DNA from: Corynebacterium halotolerans YIM 70093 = DSM 44683
Lineage (GTDB): Bacteria > Actinomycetota > Actinomycetes > Mycobacteriales > Mycobacteriaceae
Assembly: GCF_000341345.1 (NCBI RefSeq)
Contig: NC_020302.1
Span: 1,964,075-2,028,074, forward strand
Direction: 5' to 3'
DNA: 64,000 bases
In this document: piece by piece, positions 1-9,200 of the stretch
Numbering within the stretch: position 1 is the stretch's first letter
How the letters are laid out: each line of letters opens with the position of its first letter
The notes under the pieces: model-generated
The model's database searches: none
What the model was told of the DNA's origin: nothing
What the model saw: the letters and a program-made list of their open reading frames with translations, nothing else
Translations under genes and position numbers: made by a program

Positions 1-730
1 TGTAGGGGTAGGTGCGGGCCAGCCAGCTGTGGATCGGTACGACCGAGGCCTTGACCATCATGGACAACAGCACGATCGCCATCGCGATGGCCACCGCCGG
101 ATCCTCGGCGGCGACCCCGGCGAGCTCGCCGAGGTTCACGGTGCCCGCCGTGCCGTAGACGAAGGCGACGCCGGCGAGCAGCATCGTCGAGGCGAACAGG
201 TTGGCCGAGACGTACAGGCGCACGCCGTCCACCACCCGCAGTTCGGCGGTTTCCCGGGTGGTCAGCACGTAGAGGCCGTAGGACGGCAGCAGCATGACCT
301 CGATGAACACGAAGAAGTTGAACAGGTCCGCGGTCAGCAGCGTGCCGTTGACACCGGTCATGAGCACCAGCACCAGCGGGGCGAAGAACCGCTCGCGGGT
401 GTAGCCCGAGGCCACGGCGAACCAGGAGCAGACCACGGCCAGCAGGCCGGTGGTCGTCAGCATCAGGGCGGTGAACATGTCCGCGACGAACGGAATGGCC
501 ACGCCGAAGGGCCACTGCCCCGTACCGTGGGCGACCGTGGAGCCGTCGGTGAACTGGAGGATGAGCAGGACGGAGGCGGCCAGGGAGGCCACCAGCACGA
601 TGAACATGATCACCGTCTGAAGCAGCCGGCGCCGACCGACCAGCACCAGCAGACCCGCGGCGAGCAGCGGAACCGCGACGAAGAGCTGCAGGAGCGGACC
701 GAGCAGATCCGGGGAAATGAGGGAATTCAT
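1..730 (-). CDS. mrpD: Mrp Na+/H+ antiporter subunit D (partial, C-terminus off the window)
   Basis: Membrane subunit of the multi-subunit Mrp cation/proton antiporter, related to complex I subunits NuoM/NuoN. About 243 codons are present; the gene runs off the left edge. Translation from the ATG at 730-728 begins MNSLISPDLLGPLL and gives successive hydrophobic helices. The conserved proton-channel region is visible, with a glutamate in FNFFVFIEVMLL and a lysine in MMVKASVVPIHSWL. The ATG overlaps the TGA of mrpC as ATGA, so the two are translationally coupled. Subunits E, F and G would be expected beyond the edge. Confidence 0.88.
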   Translation of the reverse strand, partial: MNSLISPDLLGPLLQLFVAVPLLAAGLLVLVGRRRLLQTVIMFIVLVASLAASVLLILQFTDGSTVAHGTGQWPFGVAIPFVADMFTALMLTTTGLLAVVCSWFAVASGYTRERFFAPLVLVLMTGVNGTLLTADLFNFFVFIEVMLLPSYGLYVLTTRETAELRVVDGVRLYVSANLFASTMLLAGVAFVYGTAGTVNLGELAGVAAEDPAVAIAMAIVLLSMMVKASVVPIHSWLARTYPY

Positions 731-1071
731 CAGGAGACCACTTCCTCGTCGGTGCGCGGGTCGACCTCATCGCGGGTCGCGTCGTCCTTCTTGCCGACGA
801 TCGCGGTGACCAGCATGAAGATGGACATCGAGAAGGAGATGACGATGGCGGTCAGGACGAAGGCCTGCGGGAGAGGATCGGCGATGCCGGTGGCGTCCGT
901 GAAGGCCCCGAAGGGTTCCTCCCGGTCGGAGGTGCCGCCCGAGGCGACGATGATCAGGTTGACGCCGTGGCTGAGCAGCATGAACCCCACGGCAATGCGG
1001 AGCATGTCGCGCCGGAGCATGAGGTAGACGGCTCCCGCCACCAGGAGCCCGGCGGAGAGGGCGAGTGTCAT
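730..1071 (-). CDS. mrpC: Mrp Na+/H+ antiporter subunit C
   Basis: NuoK-like small membrane subunit of the Mrp antiporter, 113 residues, the usual length. Three hydrophobic helices are visible, including the conserved stretch GFMLLSHGVNLIIVASGG. The family supports the quinone-oxidoreductase-like core that exchanges cytoplasmic Na+ for external H+, used in salt and alkali tolerance. The ATG overlaps the mrpA stop (ATGA), and the stop in turn overlaps the mrpD start, so A, C and D form one tightly coupled operon. Confidence 0.92.
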   Translation of the reverse strand: MTLALSAGLLVAGAVYLMLRRDMLRIAVGFMLLSHGVNLIIVASGGTSDREEPFGAFTDATGIADPLPQAFVLTAIVISFSMSIFMLVTAIVGKKDDATRDEVDPRTDEEVVS

Positions 1072-3938
1072 TCTTCAGTCCTTTCTGCACCGGTGGCCCG
1101 GCCACCCGTGGGCTGGCCGTGCAGGTGTTCGCGGGTCTTGCCCATCGTCGACCGGGCGTGGTGACCCAGGTCCTCATCCGGGGTCTCCTCCGCCGCCTCC
1201 TCGGTGCCCAGCAGGTTGAGGGCCGCGAGCACCACGCCGATGACGGCGAAGTAGACGCCGATGTCGAAGATCAGCGCGGTGGACTGGCCGGAACCGAACA
1301 CCTCGAAGTGGAGCGGGGCGAGGAAGGACCCCTCGAGGTAGCCGAGCAGTCCGACCCCGGCACCGGTGACGACACCCGCCCCGATCAGTCCCATGTAGGA
1401 CCATTTGATCTTGGCCTCCCGGTCACTCGGTGCGGCCAGGTAGAGCAGGGCGAAACCGGCGCCGCCGACCAGCGCCGCGATGAATCCGCCGCCGGTCTCG
1501 TAGTGGCCGCGCAGCAGCAGGAGCAGGGACATCGCGATGATGATCGGGCCGACCAGCTTGGTGGTGGCCCGCAGGAACACGGAGTTCTCGCGCGGGCCGG
1601 CGATCGGCGACTGCAGGTCGAGATTCTTCCTCCGCACCGGGAGCAGGGGCCGGGACTTCAGCAGCGCGGCAACCGAAATGCCCGCGACGCCGAGCACCGT
1701 CAGTTCGCCGAGGGTGTCCAGGGCACGGAACTCCACCAGGATCGTGTTGACGATGTTCGCGCCGCCCGTGATGTTCTCGGCCTCCCGGAGGTAGTACTCC
1801 GCCACCTCCGACTTCTCTCTGCGCCCGGTCAGGGCGAGCACGCCGAGGACGGTGGCCAGCCCGGCTGCCACGGCGACGACCACGGACCAGAGTTCGGCCC
1901 GGCGGGTCTCCGGCGTGAAGCGGTGCGGCAGGCGGTTGAGCACGAGCATCATGACGACCACGGTGAGGACCTCGACCATGAGCTGGGTGGTGGCCACGTC
2001 CGGGGCACCGAGCGTGAAGAACCACAACGTGATCCCGAATCCGATGACGGCGATGACGATCACGACATTCAGACGCGACTGCGACCGCGCGGCGGCGATC
2101 ACGCCGAGCAGGATGAACAGGACGAAGATCCAGTCGGTGGGCTCGGAGCGCTCCCCGACCACCGGGGGCAGGTTGGTCAGCACGAGTACGCCGACCACGG
2201 CGATGACCACGAGCCCGATGATCGGGGCGGTCAGATGCCGGCGCATGGACGTCGTGCCCGTTGAACGGGTGACCACTGCGCCGAAGTCGATCGTGCCCTG
2301 CCGCAGGCGCTCGACGATCTCCAGGCCGCCGACGGGTGCCCGGAAGCGGCCCAGGAACTCGTCGACCGGGCGGCGCAGCCCGACCAGCACGGCACCGACC
2401 GCGATGATCAGCGCGGACAGGGCCAGGGCCGGGTTGAATCCGTGCCACAGCGCCAGACCCGGGGTGACCTCCTCACCGGAGACGGCCAGCGCGGCGTCGG
2501 CCACGGGGTTCTCCACCAGGAAGGGGGCGATGCCTAGCACGACCGTGACCACGGCGAGCAGGGACGGGACCAACAGGAAGCCGGGCGCGGCCTCGCGCAC
2601 CGTCTCGGGCTCCCCGCCGTCGATCGGCCCCGGGCTCCGCCGGCCCCACACGCCCATGATGAAGCGGGCGGAGTAGGCGAAGGTGAACATCGAGGACGCG
2701 ACGACCGTACCGGTGACGAGCGTGACGATATCGGTGTGGAAGCCGGAGTGCAGCGCGGCGTCGATGAGCGACTCCTTGCTCACGAAGCCGAACAGGAGCG
2801 GGATGCCGGCCATCGACGCCGCCGAGATGACCACGACCGTCCTGGTCACCGGCATCTTCAGCCGCATGGCGGTCAGCTCGGAGTAGTTGCGGGTACCGGC
2901 CTCGTGCTCGACGACGCCGATCATCATGAACAGCGCCGCCTTGAAGCAGGCGTGCGCGATGGTGTGCACGACCGCGGCCGTCAGCGCCGTTTCGGTGCCG
3001 ATGCCGACGGTCGCGACGAGCAGGCCCAGTTGGCTCATGGTCGAGTACGCCAGCAGCGCCTTGAGGTCGTCCTGCTTGACGGCCGTGACCGCGCCGAAGA
3101 GCGCGGTGATCAGGCCGGCGGTGATCAGCAGCGTGTTCCAGATCCCGACGTCAGCGAGCATCGGCGAGTACCTCAGCACCAGGTAGATGCCGGCCTTGAC
3201 CATGGCGGCGGCGTGCAGGTACGCCGAGACCGGCGCGATGGCCACCATCGAGTCCGGCAGCCAGGCCTGGAAGGGGAACTGGGCGGATTTGGTGAACGCG
3301 GCCCCGGCGATCAGCACCGCCACCAGGGCGGTCAGCCCGGGACGATCCGCCCAGACCGGGTCGGCGAGCACCTCGCTGATCCGCGTGGTGCCGGTCGCGA
3401 CGACCATGACGACGGTCGCGGTCAGCAGCAGCAGGCCACCACCGACGGTGACGAGCAGGGTGCGGATGGCCGGGTCGTGGCCCTTCTCCCCCGCGTTGGC
3501 GATCAGGAAGAAGGAGCACAGCGTGGTCAGCTCCCACGCGACGTAGAACACGATCAGGTCGTCGGTGAGGACGAGCAGCCCCATTGCGGCGGCGAAGCCG
3601 CAGATGAAGAAGTAGAAGGCGGAGTTCCTCCCCTTGCCGAGGTAGCGGGTGCTGTACATGAGCACCCCGGCACCGATGAGGAGGACGAGCATGAGGAAGA
3701 CGAACGACAGGCCGTCGAAACGCACGGCCAGGTCCACCCCGATGGTGGGCATCCACTCCCAGACCTCGGTGTGGACCCCCTCCTCCGAGCCGGGGCGTGT
3801 GTACGTCATCACGCCGATCACCGCGCCGATGAGGAGCGGGAGGGCGAGCAGCCAGCCGGCGTTGCGTCCGAGCAGTCGGGACACGGCCGGCGACAGCGCG
3901 ACAGTGGCGGCGAGCACCGCCAGAACGGTAAGTAGCAT
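1068..3938 (-). CDS. mrpA: Mrp Na+/H+ antiporter subunit A, with fused MrpB domain
   Basis: Largest subunit of the Mrp antiporter, 956 residues. The first ~500 residues are NuoL-like, with the proton-channel motifs FYVAWELTTLCSFFLI and KSAQFPFQAWLPDSM. A middle region with many helices (DUF4040-like) follows, and the last ~170 residues are a MnhB/MrpB-type domain with GGGFIAALVGGAGFALLY. This AB fusion is common in actinobacteria and explains why no separate mrpB is present. I chose the ATG at 3938 (MLLTVLAVLAATVALSP) with GGAAAC upstream; a GTG at 3968 would add ten residues. It is the first gene of the operon and sits behind a 350-bp leader. Confidence 0.92.
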   Translation of the reverse strand: MLLTVLAVLAATVALSPAVSRLLGRNAGWLLALPLLIGAVIGVMTYTRPGSEEGVHTEVWEWMPTIGVDLAVRFDGLSFVFLMLVLLIGAGVLMYSTRYLGKGRNSAFYFFICGFAAAMGLLVLTDDLIVFYVAWELTTLCSFFLIANAGEKGHDPAIRTLLVTVGGGLLLLTATVVMVVATGTTRISEVLADPVWADRPGLTALVAVLIAGAAFTKSAQFPFQAWLPDSMVAIAPVSAYLHAAAMVKAGIYLVLRYSPMLADVGIWNTLLITAGLITALFGAVTAVKQDDLKALLAYSTMSQLGLLVATVGIGTETALTAAVVHTIAHACFKAALFMMIGVVEHEAGTRNYSELTAMRLKMPVTRTVVVISAASMAGIPLLFGFVSKESLIDAALHSGFHTDIVTLVTGTVVASSMFTFAYSARFIMGVWGRRSPGPIDGGEPETVREAAPGFLLVPSLLAVVTVVLGIAPFLVENPVADAALAVSGEEVTPGLALWHGFNPALALSALIIAVGAVLVGLRRPVDEFLGRFRAPVGGLEIVERLRQGTIDFGAVVTRSTGTTSMRRHLTAPIIGLVVIAVVGVLVLTNLPPVVGERSEPTDWIFVLFILLGVIAAARSQSRLNVVIVIAVIGFGITLWFFTLGAPDVATTQLMVEVLTVVVMMLVLNRLPHRFTPETRRAELWSVVVAVAAGLATVLGVLALTGRREKSEVAEYYLREAENITGGANIVNTILVEFRALDTLGELTVLGVAGISVAALLKSRPLLPVRRKNLDLQSPIAGPRENSVFLRATTKLVGPIIIAMSLLLLLRGHYETGGGFIAALVGGAGFALLYLAAPSDREAKIKWSYMGLIGAGVVTGAGVGLLGYLEGSFLAPLHFEVFGSGQSTALIFDIGVYFAVIGVVLAALNLLGTEEAAEETPDEDLGHHARSTMGKTREHLHGQPTGGRATGAERTEE

Positions 3939-4288
3939 GTTTCCAGGTTTCAGGCTGGTGGCGATCACCCGGGCAGACCCGCCCCGGCTCAGCGCCGGGG
4001 TGGCGGGCGGTCACACCGGCGGAAGCCGACGGTGTGACCCGGATCCTGCAGGATGATCAACGGTCAAGAGCGGACAGCGGTGACGCGGCGCCCGGGGCCG
4101 GACCCGGAAAGGTGCTCCCCCCACGTGGACAGGTAACCGTTGGTTCCCGCCGAGGGCGGAAGGCACCAGAACACCGGCCGGAAGCCGGCGCGGGGTCCCG
4201 TAGTGGTGCACTTCATTCCACCGAGGTTATCACGGAGAGGTCACCACCCCCGGGGGCGGTGAGGGGTCGGCCCTGCGGCCCCGCTCCC
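3939..4288 (-). promoter_or_regulatory. long structured 5' region of the mrp operon
   Basis: This 350-bp gene-free stretch lies between the ftsY stop and the mrpA start. Read on the minus strand it holds a TAnnnT hexamer (TAACCT, 4224-4229), which would give a leader of about 280 nt. Two hairpins lie close to mrpA: arms TCACACCG/CGGTGTGA at 4012-4038, and a GC-rich stem (CCCGCCCCGGC with CGCCGGGGTGGCGGG) at about 3969-4003. It may be a regulatory leader, or a plain promoter plus the ftsY terminator. I do not recognise a riboswitch class in it. Confidence 0.4.
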
Positions 4289-6169
4289 CTATCCCAGCAG
4301 AGCATCGACGAAACCCTCGATCTCGAAGGGTGCCAGATCATCCGAACCCTCGCCCAGGCCGACCAGCTTGACCGGCACGCCGAGCTCCTCCTGCACCTGG
4401 AAGACGATGCCGCCCTTGGCGGTGCCGTCGAGCTTGGTCAGCACCACGCCGGTGATGTCGACGACCTCGCGGAACACCCGCGCCTGGGTCAGACCGTTCT
4501 GGCCGACGGTCGCGTCGAGGACCAGCAGGACCTCGTCGACGACGGCCTTCTTCTCCACGACGCGCTTGACCTTGCCCAGCTGGTCCATCAGGCCGGTGGA
4601 GGTGTGCAGACGGCCGGCGGTGTCGACGAGAACGACGTCGGCCTGCTCCTCGACGCCCTTGGCCACGGCGTCGAAGGCGACGGAGGCCGGGTCGGCGCCC
4701 TCCTTGCCGCGCACGGTGGTCGCACCGACGCGGCGCCCCCAGGTCTCGAGCTGGTCGGCGGCGGCCGCGCGGAAGGTGTCGGCCGCACCCAGCAGGACCT
4801 TGTGACCCATAGACACGAGCACGCGGGCGAGCTTGCCGGTGGTGGTGGTCTTGCCGGTGCCGTTGACGCCGACGACGAGCACAACGGCGGGCTTGCCCTC
4901 GTAGGGCATCGCCTTGATGGAGCGGTCGAGCTCAGGGCGACCGGCCTCGATGAGCGTCTCGCGCAGCATGGCGCGGGCGTCCTCCTCGCTGGACACGCCA
5001 CGGGCGGCGATCTTGTCGCGCAGAGAGTCGACGACCTTCATCGTCACGTTCGTGCCGAGGTCCGCCATGATCAGCGTGTCCTCGATCTCCTCCCAGGCGT
5101 CCTCGTCGAGGTCGCCGGCCGACAGGATGCCGAGCACGCCCTGTCCGATGACGTTCTGGGACCGCGACAGACGACCGCGCAGGCGGCCGATGCGACCCGC
5201 GGCGGGGTCGATCTCCTCGGTCGGGGCGGGGGCGGGGGCCGGCGGGGTGTCCGGCACCGGGGTCTGCTCGCGGGCGGCCTCGGCCACCTCGGCGGTGACC
5301 TGCGCGGCCTCGGCGGCCTCCTCGGCCTCCTCCGCGACGTCGGCCTGCTCGATGTCCGCGACAACCTCATCGTCGGCCTGCTCGGCGACCTCGTCGAAGA
5401 CGGGCGACTCCTCGGCCTCCTCGGACTCCTCGATCTTCTCGGCCACGTCCTCGGAGACCTCGACCTCCTGCTCCTCCGCCGGCTGCTCGACGATGTCGCG
5501 GGGGGCCTGCGGCTCCTCCGGTGCCTGCTCCTCCGCGGCGCGGGCGACCTCGGTGGTGTCGGGGCTGGCGTCGAGTTCATCGGCCGCACCCGGGAAGGAT
5601 CCGGCGCCGGTGTCGACGGAGGCGGCCTCCTGCGACGGCACGTCGGGGGCAGGTACCGGAACCGCGGCAGCGGCTGCCGGCGGCGTGGTGTCCCCGGACT
5701 CTGACTTCTCTGCCTCCGGCTTCGCCTCTGCCTTGGACTGGGTCCCGGCCTGCTCGGCCTTCCCCGGCTCGGCGGGCTTGAGCGGGGCGGCAGGCGCCGG
5801 CTTATCGGACGCCGGCTTCGGCTCCGGCGCCTTCGGAGCCGGCGCCTGGGCGGGGGCCTCGGGCTCGGGCTTCGGTTCCGAGGTGGGCTCGGGCTTCGGT
5901 TCCGGCTGCTGACCGCCGAGCTCCTGGCCGGGCAGAACCTCCGGCTCCTTCTCTGCCGCGGGCTTGGCGGGGGCGAAGTTGAAACCACCGGTGGCCTGAT
6001 AGTTGCCGGACTTCTCCTGCTGGGTCAGCTCCTTGCGTTCGGGCTCTTCCTTCTTCTCAAAGCTGACGGTCTTCGACTTCTTGCGGTTGAGGCCGACGAT
6101 GACGATCACCGCCACGACGACGAGGACGATGATCAGGGCGATGATGCCGATGAGCAGAATATCGTTCAT
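4289..6169 (-). CDS. ftsY: signal recognition particle receptor FtsY
   Basis: SRP receptor GTPase that docks ribosome-nascent chain/SRP complexes at the membrane. It has 626 residues, well above the roughly 300-500 of many FtsY proteins. Residues ~4-26 are a transmembrane helix followed by RKK. Residues ~30-320 are a low-complexity A domain rich in Ala, Pro and Glu. The last ~300 residues are the NG GTPase with GVNGTGKTTTTGKLA (G1), DTAGR (G3) and TKLDGTAKGG (G4 and following). I chose the ATG at 6169 (MNDILLIG); a GTG at 6205 is possible. It lies downstream of smc and the giant unknown. Confidence 0.95.
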   Translation of the reverse strand: MNDILLIGIIALIIVLVVVAVIVIVGLNRKKSKTVSFEKKEEPERKELTQQEKSGNYQATGGFNFAPAKPAAEKEPEVLPGQELGGQQPEPKPEPTSEPKPEPEAPAQAPAPKAPEPKPASDKPAPAAPLKPAEPGKAEQAGTQSKAEAKPEAEKSESGDTTPPAAAAAVPVPAPDVPSQEAASVDTGAGSFPGAADELDASPDTTEVARAAEEQAPEEPQAPRDIVEQPAEEQEVEVSEDVAEKIEESEEAEESPVFDEVAEQADDEVVADIEQADVAEEAEEAAEAAQVTAEVAEAAREQTPVPDTPPAPAPAPTEEIDPAAGRIGRLRGRLSRSQNVIGQGVLGILSAGDLDEDAWEEIEDTLIMADLGTNVTMKVVDSLRDKIAARGVSSEEDARAMLRETLIEAGRPELDRSIKAMPYEGKPAVVLVVGVNGTGKTTTTGKLARVLVSMGHKVLLGAADTFRAAAADQLETWGRRVGATTVRGKEGADPASVAFDAVAKGVEEQADVVLVDTAGRLHTSTGLMDQLGKVKRVVEKKAVVDEVLLVLDATVGQNGLTQARVFREVVDITGVVLTKLDGTAKGGIVFQVQEELGVPVKLVGLGEGSDDLAPFEIEGFVDALLG

Positions 6170-6244
6170 GGACTCCATAGTGGCAGCATCGCCCCGGTTT
6201 CTCACACCGAATCGCCGGATCCGGCCCCGGCCCGCCGACCGGGA

Positions 6245-9200
6245 TCAGCCGGCGAGCTGCGGGTAGGTCTCCGCCAGCACCATCGCCTCCGCGGCGACGA
6301 GGTCACCGGTGACCAGGTCCGGCACGACGTCGGCCAGTCGACTCCAGCCGGTGGAGGCGGCCTCCAGGGTCCTGGACTTGCCCATCAGCCCGTGGGCGTG
6401 CATACGGGCGGCCAGGGCGAAGACCAGGGAGACCACCGGTGCCAGCGCCCAGGCGTTGTCCCGGTCCTCGGTGTTGACCGCGTCCAGCTTGTCGAAGCGG
6501 ATGCGCGCCGAGGAGTACAGCTGGCGGTTGGAGCTGCGCAGCGCGCGCAGGAGACTGACGGCCGGCTTGATCAGACCCTCGGAGGTCAGCAGGTCGGTCA
6601 GTTCCTCCCGGCGGTGGAAGGTCTCGAAGATGGCCAGCAGCCGGGTGTTGTCGTCGAGGATGGCGCCGGGCACCAGTTCCGCGCTGGAGAAGAACGACGC
6701 CAGCAGGGCCTCCTGCTGGGTGGCGTCCATCCGCGCGATGAGCACCGTCGACTGATCGATGCCGGCGGTGTCCAGGGTCGCGTCGCGGCCGGTGGCCAGG
6801 GTGGTCAGGATCCCCTTTCCGGCGATCTCGGCCAGCTTCCTGCGCAGTTCGCGCAGCCGCTGCGGGTTACCCTCCTCCGCTTCGCCGGCGGCGGCCGGCA
6901 GGGCCCCGAGCAGTTCCATCGCCCCGATCCAGGCGGCGTGGTGCTCGGCGTCGTCGCCGTCGGTGCGGTCCGTGCGGTCCGTGCGGGTCGTGTTGTCCGG
7001 GGTGTCCCCGGCGATCACGGCGGCGGCAAGGCTCTCGGCCTCATCCGGGTCATCCTCGGCCCCGTCCCCCGTCGCCGGCGCGAGCGGCACGGTGGCCAGG
7101 CCGGAGGCGATGACCCGGCCCGGCTGCTGCTCCGCCGGGACCAGGGAGGCGGCCAGGGCCGCGAGCGCCGCACCCGGGGCGGCGGCGAAGGCGGTGGTCA
7201 CGGCGGCGCGGCGGCGGTCGGCCAGCTCGGAGTGGTCGGCGTCGCCCCAGCCGGCGAGCAGGTCCCACAGCACCGGCATGACGGACGGGTCGGCCGGGGC
7301 GTCGTCGGTCTCGCCGGCGAGGAAGGCGGACAGGTCGGCCAGCGCGCCCGGCTGGTCGGCCAGGTGGCCGGGCTGCTCGGCGACGAGCGCGGAGGCGCCC
7401 GGGGTCTGCGGCGCGCGCAGGGTGGTGAACGGATCGGCCGAGTGCGGCAGGACCGCGAGCGGGCCGGCGTCGACGAACGCCTCGGGCAGCGGGGTACGCG
7501 CCGTCAGCTCCGGCAGGGTCACCGCGGACGCCCAGGGGGCGGTCAGCGGCCAGACCCAGGCCGCGAGCGAACGGCCGGTGGCGGCCCCGTCGACGACCAG
7601 GTGGCCGTCCTCGATGCTCACGCCCGCGGCGTGCGGGTCCTTGCTCAGGTCGGCGAGGGTGACGGCGGTGCGGCGGTTGACGCGCACGTCGTTCCACTCG
7701 AGTTCGATGCGTCCCGACGGCAGCGTCGCCGCGGAGGAGGCCAGCTGGGCCACGGGCCCCGTGTAGGTCTGCGCGTCGGCGGCGGTCAGGTTCACGGTGC
7801 GCACGGGCGCGCCGTGGTGGTTGACCACGCGCACCTGCGGGTTACCCATCTCGCCGCCGACGCGCACCCGCAGCTCGCCCTCGGCGTCGAGGTCGCGCGG
7901 GGCGCACACCAGGCGGGTGGTGCGCCACATCGGCGGGTAGTCGCGCACCGGCAGCTCAAACGACAGGCGCGGCGGCGTGAAGCGCAGCGGCAGGTAGTCG
8001 CCCTCCTCGGTGGTCACCGCGAAGTTCGCGCCGGCCGACGCCGCGTCGACGGTGATGCGCCGCGGCTCGACGCCGAAGGCCTTCTCGCCGGCCGACACGC
8101 TCAGTGACGCCTCGGACAGTCCGGCGCCGGCGGGGATGCGCACGGTGCGGGCCTCGTCGTCGATGAGGGTGCGCGCCGACATGCCCTCGACGAGCGCGTA
8201 GCGGTGGCGGAAGGACTCGTTGCGGGGTCCGCGCAGGCGGATGAGGTACTCGCCGACCCAGGGCGAGTCGTAGACCTCGGGATCGAAGATGGCGAACACG
8301 CCACCCTCGGCCGGCACCTCGAGCGGCTCCGGCGGGGCGACCTCGTCGCCGGCGGTGCCGGGACGGGCGTAGGCGGAGATCGACAGCTGCCAGATCTCGT
8401 CGTGCCCCGAGATCGTCGGGGGGAACTCCGCGACCAGGGACACCGGGTGCAGGGGCAGGCCGGACAGCGTCTTCACGTCGTCGAGCGGGGCCTCGGGGTG
8501 ACGGAAGCGCACGCGCTGGCGCGGATCGACGCAGCGCAGGTGGTTCGTGGTCGCCGACGGCGTCTGGCCGGGGCGGGTGACCTGCAGGCTGGCGGCGTGC
8601 GACAGATCCAGGCGGCGGGCGGTCCAGGAGGTCCAGCCGTGGACCTCCACCGTCTCCAGCACCGGGAGCTCATCGCCGGTGACCACGTCGGACAGTTCCG
8701 AGTCCGGTGGGGTGAGCACCCAGACCTCGGGGTGGTGCAGGGTGGCCATCCCGGTCAGGTCCTGGCCGTTGACCGCGAAGAGCAGAACGGGATCCTCGGT
8801 GTCGACGACCGGGGTGGTCCAGGTGATGCCGTTGGTCACGTCCTGGACGGTGACCTCACGGACCTGGTGCTCCACCGTCACGTCGAGGGCCTCGGCCCAG
8901 GTGGGCTCGCCCCAGGGACGGCCGGTGCGGAAGATGCGGGTGGTGCCGTCGAGGCTCACGCGCCAGGAGACCTCACCGAGCTCGTCCTCGACGCGCTGCT
9001 CGGGCAGGCGCAGGCACACCTTGCCGCGCTCGGCGTCGAAGATCAGGCGCGGACGCAGCTCACGGGTGGTCACGCCGACGGCCGAGGCACGGTCCAGCGT
9101 GCCGACGGGACGCTCGCGCAGCTCGGCGACGACCGCCTCGGCGACGAGCCCGGGCAGGGCCGGGGTGAGTCCCCCACGGTCGCGGTCGAGCCAGGAGTTG

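Noticed and set aside
4034..5704. A 556-codon open frame on the plus strand across ftsY
   Set aside because: Antisense shadow of the A domain and NG domain of FtsY; low-complexity Leu/Gly translation with no ribosome site.
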